NCBI GenBank assembly: GCA_016712265.1
Contig: JADJRJ010000030.1
Coordinates: forward strand, 124,001 to 188,000
From: Gemmatimonadota bacterium
Lineage (GTDB): Bacteria; Gemmatimonadota; Gemmatimonadetes; Gemmatimonadales; Gemmatimonadaceae
DNA: 64,000 nt
Direction: 5' to 3'
The translations under genes were made by a program, and so were the position numbers. Of this stretch, positions 56,630 to 64,000 are shown one piece after another. How positions within the stretch are numbered: position 1 is the first letter of the stretch; the number at the start of each line of letters is the position of its first letter. The notes beneath the pieces are model-generated. The model was given only the letters and a program-made list of their open reading frames with translations, ran no database searches and had not been told where the DNA came from.

Positions 56630-59278
56630 ATGTCCCTCTGGCGACAGGTAACCCGAGGCTGGCGCGTCCTCCGACACCGGTCCGACGCCGACCGCGAGCT
56701 GGCGGAGGAAGTGGCGCACTTCGTTGAGCAATCCGCGCAGGAGCTGCAAGCCCGTGGTCTGTCGCGTGAGGCCGCCCTGCGGGAAGCGCGGGCGGCCGTC
56801 GGGAGCCAGAGCGCGGTCCGCGAGCAGGTGCGATCGGTGGGATGGGAGGAAACCGTCCGCTCGTTTGGCTCCGACGTGCGGTATGCCTTTCGCATGTTGG
56901 GCAAGGCCCGGTTGTTCACGGCGGTCGCCGTGCTGATCATCGCGCTCGGGAGCGGGGCGGTGACCACGATCTACAGCGCGATGAATGCCATCGTCCTGCG
57001 GCCCCTGCCCGGGACCAGCGAGACGGCGCGCCTGGTGAACATCGAGCGGCGAGATCCGACCTTTGCCGAGGGGATCCAGTCGTCGTACGACTACCTCACC
57101 TGGATGCGGGAGCGCACCAGGACGCTCGATGCCATCGCCGTCTGGAGCAAGGTGACCTTTGCCCTCTCCACGGGTGGTGAGGGGGTGTTTGTGTACGGCA
57201 ACATCGTCAGCGGGAACTACTTCTCGACCCTCGGGGTGCGCCCCGCGCTGGGACGCTTCTTCCTGCCCGAGGAAGACGCGGTGCCGATGGGCGGGCCCGT
57301 GGTCGTCCTCGCGCATGCCTTCTGGCAGTCGCGATTCGGCGGTGACTCGTCGGTCGTTGGGCGCGCGGTACGCGTCAATGGGACGCCCTATACGGTGATC
57401 GGGGTGGCGCCCCAGGAATTCCATGGCGTCTTCACGCCTCTGCTGGTCGAGGCGTGGGTCCCGTTGTCCATGCAGGAACAACTGCGCCCCAGTCGCGACC
57501 GGGAGCACGCCATCTGGCTCTGGACCTTTGGGCGATTGCGGGACGGCGCCACGGTCGCGCAAGCCAAGGGCGAGCTGGACGAGTTGACCGCGACGTACAT
57601 CGCCGAGGCCCGGGAACCGAAGTCACGAGCGAAGTACGGCACGATCCGGCTGACCGCGATGACCGGCCTTCCCGCAGATGCCCGGGGCATGGCGGCCGGG
57701 TTCATCGGGTTGCTGCTGGGCGCCGCCATGCTGGTCCTGATGATCGCCAGCGTGAACGTCGCCTCGATGCTCTCGGCGCGTGGACTGGCGCGCCAGCGCG
57801 AGATGGCCGTGCGTGCCGCCCTCGGTGCCGGTCGGGGACGACTCGTCAGGCAGCTGCTCACGGAAATCGTGACCCTCTTCCTGCTTGGTGCCCTGGGTGG
57901 CGTCGTGATCACCACGCAGGCGACGGCGGCCATCGAGCGGGTGACGATCCCGGCGGACGTCCCGATGGCGCTGGAAGTCTCGCCGGACTTGCGCGTGCTG
58001 CTGTTCGCCCTGGGGCTCTCGCTCGTGACCGGCCTCGTCTTCGGGTTGGCACCAGCGATGCGTGCGGTGGATGGCGACCTGGTCTCGCGGCTGCGTGACG
58101 GTTCATCGGGGGCGGGGACGCGACGCGGTCGACTGGGGCGTGCCTTGATCGTCGGCCAACTCGCGCTCAGCCTGGTGCTGCTTGTCGCGGCCGGGTTGTT
58201 CCTGCGTGCCATGTCGCACGGCACACAAGTCGATCGGGGATTCCAGGCCGCCGGGGTCCAGACGGCGCTGTTCAACACCGAGGCCTGGGGGTATGACGCG
58301 GCGCGCGGGCACGCGTTCTACGACGCCTTGCTCGAACGGGTCCGTGCGATCCCGGGGGTGACGGCCGTCGGTCTCTCCGACCGCTTGCCGCTGACCTTCG
58401 CGACGTCGTCGGACGAGATCTTCATCACCCCACCGGCGAGTCCTGAGGAACGCGGGGCCACAATCAACCTCGCGTTGGCCGATCCCGCGTTCTTCGACGC
58501 GGTCGGGATGCCGCTCGTGTCGGGGCGGGCGTTCGCGGTGTCGGATGACATGGCCGCGCCACGCGTTGCCGTGGTGAACGAGGTCCTGGCCCGGCGGCAT
58601 TGGCCGGACGGTAGTGCGCTCGGCCGCACGTTCACGATGCGCGGGGAGGTCGTGACGGTCGTTGGCATCGCCCGCAACGCGAAGTACAGCTCGCTGACCG
58701 AGGAGGTGCCAGCGTTCGCCTACTTCCCGGTCGCCCAGCGCTGGCAGCCAAACCTTTTCCTCGTGGTGCGAGGGCCGGCGTCGGTTGGCGACGGGATTCG
58801 TGATGCCGTGGCTGCGTTTGATCCGCTGGCCCCGCCCCCGGTGATGACGCCGCTGACGGACGCGACCAGCCTGGCCCTGTTGCCCCAACGCCTGGCGGCG
58901 ATCGTGACGGCGTCCCTCGGCGGGATCGGGCTGCTGCTCGCCACGGTTGGACTCTACGGGATGATCGCGCAGTCGGTGGGGCGAAGGACGCGCGAATTGG
59001 GGCTGCGTGTCGCGTTAGGTGCCCAACGCCGCGACGTGGTCCGGCTGATCGTGGGGGAGGGGATGCGCCTGGCCGGGGCCGGTGTCCTGATCGGTGTGAT
59101 CCTGGCGATGGTGGCGACGCGCCTGCTGGCCTCACAGCTCTTTGGCGTGAGCCCCCTGGATGGGGTGACCTTTGTGGTGATGACACTCGTGCTCTCGCTG
59201 GTGGCGTTGCTGGCCAGCTACCTTCCCGCCAGGCGCGTCGCGCGCGCCGACCCGATGCTGGCGCTCCGCACGGATTGA
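56630..59278 (+). CDS. ADOP-type ABC transporter permease (MacB/FtsX fold)
   Basis: The 882-residue protein starts with a helical domain typical of ADOP proteins (SDADRELAEEVAHFVEQSAQELQARGLSREAALREARAAVGS), then two MacB-type permease units. Each unit has a periplasmic domain (first: VVVLAHAFWQSRFGGDSSVVGRAVRVNGTPYTVIGVAP) and FtsX transmembrane helices, including the family's RQREMAVRAALGAGRGRLVRQLLTE and TRELGLRVALGAQRRDVVRLIV signatures. Such permeases work with a MacB-like ATPase in export of small molecules or mechanotransmission; no ATPase is nearby. It is coupled to PadR. Confidence 0.92.
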   Translation: MSLWRQVTRGWRVLRHRSDADRELAEEVAHFVEQSAQELQARGLSREAALREARAAVGSQSAVREQVRSVGWEETVRSFGSDVRYAFRMLGKARLFTAVAVLIIALGSGAVTTIYSAMNAIVLRPLPGTSETARLVNIERRDPTFAEGIQSSYDYLTWMRERTRTLDAIAVWSKVTFALSTGGEGVFVYGNIVSGNYFSTLGVRPALGRFFLPEEDAVPMGGPVVVLAHAFWQSRFGGDSSVVGRAVRVNGTPYTVIGVAPQEFHGVFTPLLVEAWVPLSMQEQLRPSRDREHAIWLWTFGRLRDGATVAQAKGELDELTATYIAEAREPKSRAKYGTIRLTAMTGLPADARGMAAGFIGLLLGAAMLVLMIASVNVASMLSARGLARQREMAVRAALGAGRGRLVRQLLTEIVTLFLLGALGGVVITTQATAAIERVTIPADVPMALEVSPDLRVLLFALGLSLVTGLVFGLAPAMRAVDGDLVSRLRDGSSGAGTRRGRLGRALIVGQLALSLVLLVAAGLFLRAMSHGTQVDRGFQAAGVQTALFNTEAWGYDAARGHAFYDALLERVRAIPGVTAVGLSDRLPLTFATSSDEIFITPPASPEERGATINLALADPAFFDAVGMPLVSGRAFAVSDDMAAPRVAVVNEVLARRHWPDGSALGRTFTMRGEVVTVVGIARNAKYSSLTEEVPAFAYFPVAQRWQPNLFLVVRGPASVGDGIRDAVAAFDPLAPPPVMTPLTDATSLALLPQRLAAIVTASLGGIGLLLATVGLYGMIAQSVGRRTRELGLRVALGAQRRDVVRLIVGEGMRLAGAGVLIGVILAMVATRLLASQLFGVSPLDGVTFVVMTLVLSLVALLASYLPARRVARADPMLALRTD

Positions 59279-59284
59279 GCTGGC

Positions 59285-60085
<801 letters not shown>

Positions 60086-61592
60086 CGATGACCTCCTGGT
60101 CACGCACCGACCCACCGGGCTGCACGATGGCGGTGATCCCCGCCTCAGCAGCCTGGTCCACTGAGTCCCGGAACGGGAAGAACGCGTCAGACCCCAATGC
60201 GGAGCCGGATGTTTCATGGCCGGCCCCCCGCGCCTTGTGCACCGCAAGGAACGATGCGTCCACCCGGGACATCTGGCCAGCCCCGATCCCGATCGTCGCC
60301 CCGTTCCGCGCCAGCACGATGGCGTTGGACTTGACGCTGCTCACCGCGCGCCAGGCGAACAGGAGGTCCGTCTTTTCTTGCGGCGTGGGCGTACGCGAGG
60401 TCACGACCTTCCAGTCGTCATCGCGCAGGATCGCCGGGCCGCGCTCCTGGACGAGCACGCCGCCGCGCACGCGCTTGTAGTCCATCATGCCGGGCGTCCA
60501 TCGGGCGGTGCCCTCGAGGACGCGCAGGTTCTTCTTGCGGCCGAGGATCTCTACTGCTTCGTCGCTGAACGCCGGCGCCACGATGCACTCGACAAACAGG
60601 GCGGCGATCGCTTCAGCCGCGGCGGCGTCCACGGGGACGGTGAAGGAGATCACCGAGCCGAACGCCGACACCGGGTCGCAGGCCAGCGCCTTGCGATAGG
60701 CGTCGAGGGCGTCGCTTCCCGTCGCGAGGCCGCAGGGCGTGGTGTGCTTGATGATGGCGCAGGCGACCTCGCCCATGAACGGGTCGGTCGCCAGCAACGC
60801 ACCCTCGAGGTCGAGCAGGTTGTTGAACGAGAGTTCCTTGCCGCCGCGTTGCACCAATGCGCCGAGCCCTTCGCCCTTGCGCTCTGAATAGAACGCCGCG
60901 TCCTGGCCGGGGTTCTCCCCGTAGCGCAGCGACTGCTGCCGCGTGAGGGGAACGGTGACCTGGTCGGGAAAGCGCTCGCCGCGCTGAGCAGCAAACCAAC
61001 CCGCGATGGCCGCGTCGTACGATGCCGTATGGGCGTACACCTTCTCGGCGAGCAGCCGACGGAGGTCAAGATCGTCATGGCCCGCCTCGAGCGCGGCGAG
61101 CACCCGCGCGTAGTCGCTAGGGTCCACCAACACCCACACGGCGTCATGGTTCTTGGCCCCCGAGCGCAACATCGACGGTCCGCCGATGTCGATGTTCTCG
61201 ATGACCTCCTCGGCGTGAACGCCCGGCTTGGCGACCGTTTCACGAAACGGATAGAGGTTGACGACCACCATGTCGATCGGTGCGATGCCATGTGCGGCGA
61301 TCGCTTCCATGTGTGCCGCGGTGTCGCGGCGGGCGAGCAGGCCACCGTGCACGGCCGGGTGCAGCGTCTTCACGCGGCCATCGAGCATCTCGGGGAACTG
61401 CGTGACCTCGGCCACGTCGATGGCCTCGAGCCCCGCCTGACGCAGCGCGCGGGCGGTCCCTCCGGTCGAGAGGAGCTCCCACCCCATGGCGGCGAGAGAA
61501 CGGGCGAAATCAATGACACCAGTCTTGTCGGAAACCGAGAGCAACGCGCGAGGCAACGGAGTTCGAGAGGTTGGAGACAGAAGGAGTCGCGA

Positions 61593-62282
61593 TCAGGCCG
61601 GGGGCGCATCGAAGGCGTCCGCGGCTCCGCAGGCGTCGCTTGCGGCAAAGTGCGGAAAGCGAATCGCGTCACGGGTGGTGGTCACGTGGCCATCGGGGCT
61701 GAGCGCCGTGCGACCGGCGGCGATATCGGCCACGACGCGCGGAAAGAGCAGGTGCTCAACTTCCAGGACCCGCAGGCCGAGTGTGGCCGGCGTGTCGCTC
61801 GCGAACACCGGGACCGGCCATTGGGCGATGGTCGCGCCGTGGTCGTATTGGTCATCCACGAAGTGGATGGTGGGGCCGCTGACCTTCGCGCCACTGGCCA
61901 GGACCGCGGTGTGCACATGCGAGCCGTACATGCCCTTTCCACCAAAGGCGGGAAGCAGGGCCGGATGCACGTTGACCACGCGCCCTCGCCAGGCGGTGGT
62001 CACGGCGGCGGGCACGAGGCGCAGGTAACCGGCGAGCACCACCAGGTCGATGGTGCGGGCGCGCAAGAGGTCGGCGAGTCCGTCGGTTCGCAACGTGCGA
62101 TCCATCGCCACCGCCTCGATCCCGGCGCGACGCGCGCGTTCGAGCGCGAGGGCCTGCGGTTGGTCCGAGGCGACGAGGACCACCGTTCCCGGCGCCGCAG
62201 CGCCCAGGGCGGACAGGTGGTCGAGGAGGGCCTGGAGGTTGGAGCCTCCGCCGGAGGCGAGGACGGCGATTCGCGACGACAT
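61593..62282 (-). CDS. purN: Phosphoribosylglycinamide formyltransferase
   Basis: PurN transfers a formyl group from 10-formyl-tetrahydrofolate to GAR in purine synthesis. The 229-residue protein has IAVLASGGGSNLQALLDHL, the LVVLAGYLRLVPAAV motif, the catalytic NVHPALLPAFGGKGMYGSHVHTAVL stretch (Asn and His), and the Asp-containing GPTIHFVDDQYDHGATIAQ. About 30 extra C-terminal residues are found beyond the usual family end. ATG 62282 is chosen as the family start. purH follows 36 nt later. Confidence 0.95.
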   Translation of the reverse strand: MSSRIAVLASGGGSNLQALLDHLSALGAAAPGTVVLVASDQPQALALERARRAGIEAVAMDRTLRTDGLADLLRARTIDLVVLAGYLRLVPAAVTTAWRGRVVNVHPALLPAFGGKGMYGSHVHTAVLASGAKVSGPTIHFVDDQYDHGATIAQWPVPVFASDTPATLGLRVLEVEHLLFPRVVADIAAGRTALSPDGHVTTTRDAIRFPHFAASDACGAADAFDAPPA

Positions 62283-62335
62283 CGCGGCGGATAGTAGCGT
62301 GGACGCGCTGTGACGGTAACCCCGTGATGGTGGCG

Positions 62336-62884
62336 TCAGCGGGCGATCCAATCGAGGTAGCGGGTCACGGCTTCCTCGAGGGACGACGCCACCTGCGCCT
62401 CGCGCTCCGCCCAGACGAGGTCGTCCTCGGGGGTATCGGGCGACGGGACCAGGACACCGAATCCCCCGAGGGTCAACGCCGGCTCCACGTCGCGGCGACG
62501 GTCCCCGGCGAAGAGGGAGCGCGCGGCATCCAGGTCGTGATCGGCGATGGCCTGCTCGAACATCCCGGTGCCGGGTTTGCGACAGCGGCACGGGCCGGTC
62601 ACATCGGGATGGTGAGGGCAGTGGTATGTCGCGAGCACGCCCGCACCGGCTTCCGCGAAGAGTTGTTCGACGCGTCGTCGGATCTGCTGGTAGGTCGCGT
62701 CGTCGAGATGGCCGCGGGCGATCCCGGACTGGTTGGTGACGATCACGGGGACGATTCCTGCTGCGCGGAGCGTGCGGACGGCGTCGATCGCTCCCGGGAC
62801 GACGTGCACGCGCGCGGCGTCGGCCAGGTAGTGGGCGTCCACAATCAGCGTGCCGTCGCGATCGAGAAAGGCGGCGCGTCGCAT
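62336..62884 (-). CDS. gmhB: D-glycero-D-manno-heptose-1,7-bisphosphate 7-phosphatase (HAD family)
   Basis: GmhB removes the 7-phosphate during ADP-heptose synthesis for lipopolysaccharide cores. The 182-residue HAD protein has AAFLDRDGTLIVD (nucleophile and acid Asp), IVTNQSGIARGHL, the zinc-binding loop YHCPHHPDVTGPCRCRKP (Cys-His-Cys-Cys), and the metal-binding GDRRRDVEPA. ATG 62884 lies 3 nt after the selA stop, implying co-transcription. The histidinol-phosphatase half of HisB shares this fold and zinc loop, so the substrate is likely but not certain. Confidence 0.88.
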   Translation of the reverse strand: MRRAAFLDRDGTLIVDAHYLADAARVHVVPGAIDAVRTLRAAGIVPVIVTNQSGIARGHLDDATYQQIRRRVEQLFAEAGAGVLATYHCPHHPDVTGPCRCRKPGTGMFEQAIADHDLDAARSLFAGDRRRDVEPALTLGGFGVLVPSPDTPEDDLVWAEREAQVASSLEEAVTRYLDWIAR

Positions 62885-62887
62885 GGC

Positions 62888-64000
<1,113 letters not shown>

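Overview
The window is high-GC (roughly 68% by eye), gene-dense bacterial chromosome. The best guess for the source is Gemmatimonadota, probably a metagenome-assembled contig. This rests on gene content: a PadR regulator with a duplicated-permease (ADOP) ABC protein, carboxypeptidase-regulatory plus TonB-plug secreted proteins, DUF5107/TPR and BNR/VPS10-like secreted giants, a beta-propeller phytase beside a TonB-dependent receptor, and few strong Shine-Dalgarno sites. It is not proven by a marker gene. No phage, insertion sequence, CRISPR array or rRNA was seen.

Layout. 1-5 kb: the 5' part of an Hpt-repeat (CheA/PilL-like) gene, pdxJ, a lipoprotein, methylmalonyl-CoA epimerase and thioredoxin. 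3.4-11.6 kb: a coupled run rsmI, DUF4159, DUF4175, TPR and an amidotransferase-like secreted protein. 11.8-19.6 kb: a JAMM-DinG fusion helicase, an FAH-family hydrolase, a TonB-N-terminus-like protein, a LexA-like regulator with gltX, tRNA-Ser(GCT) and a CaiB-type racemase. 19.7-29.7 kb: a plug protein, an outer-membrane barrel, tRNA-Ser(TGA), DUF480, a PfkB kinase with a NupC transporter, an MBL-SGNH fusion hydrolase and a TPR protein. 29.7-39.2 kb: DUF5107-TPR, a coupled set (threonine dehydratase-like, FabH, SDF symporter, VOC protein), an alpha/beta hydrolase and an amidase with an internal stop. 39.3-53.1 kb: a CZB zinc protein, a CBS-domain cysteine/cystathionine synthase, a thioesterase, an M20 peptidase, a serine hydrolase, phytase with a TonB receptor, a nine-Asp-box BNR protein and a PP2C phosphatase. 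53.1-64 kb: DUF2723, PadR-ADOP, a damaged plug protein, purH, purN, gmhB and partial selA.

Data quality matters here. Two blocks (53142-53687 and about 59481-59854) are almost pure G/C homopolymer and replace parts of two genes; they look like sequence artefacts. Apparent indels also break the DUF4175 gene (about 7302 and 7331) and fabH (about 34699, creating a false FabH-transporter fusion), and an in-frame TAG splits the amidase (37734).

The observations most worth follow-up are a LexA-like protein lacking every self-cleavage element, a RadC-type JAMM domain fused to a DinG helicase, an Hpt protein whose visible repeats lack the phospho-histidine, an SDF-family transporter lacking the usual sodium and substrate residues, plug-only TonB proteins, and a dispersed 8-mer CGTTAGGC that carries several rare TTA codons.
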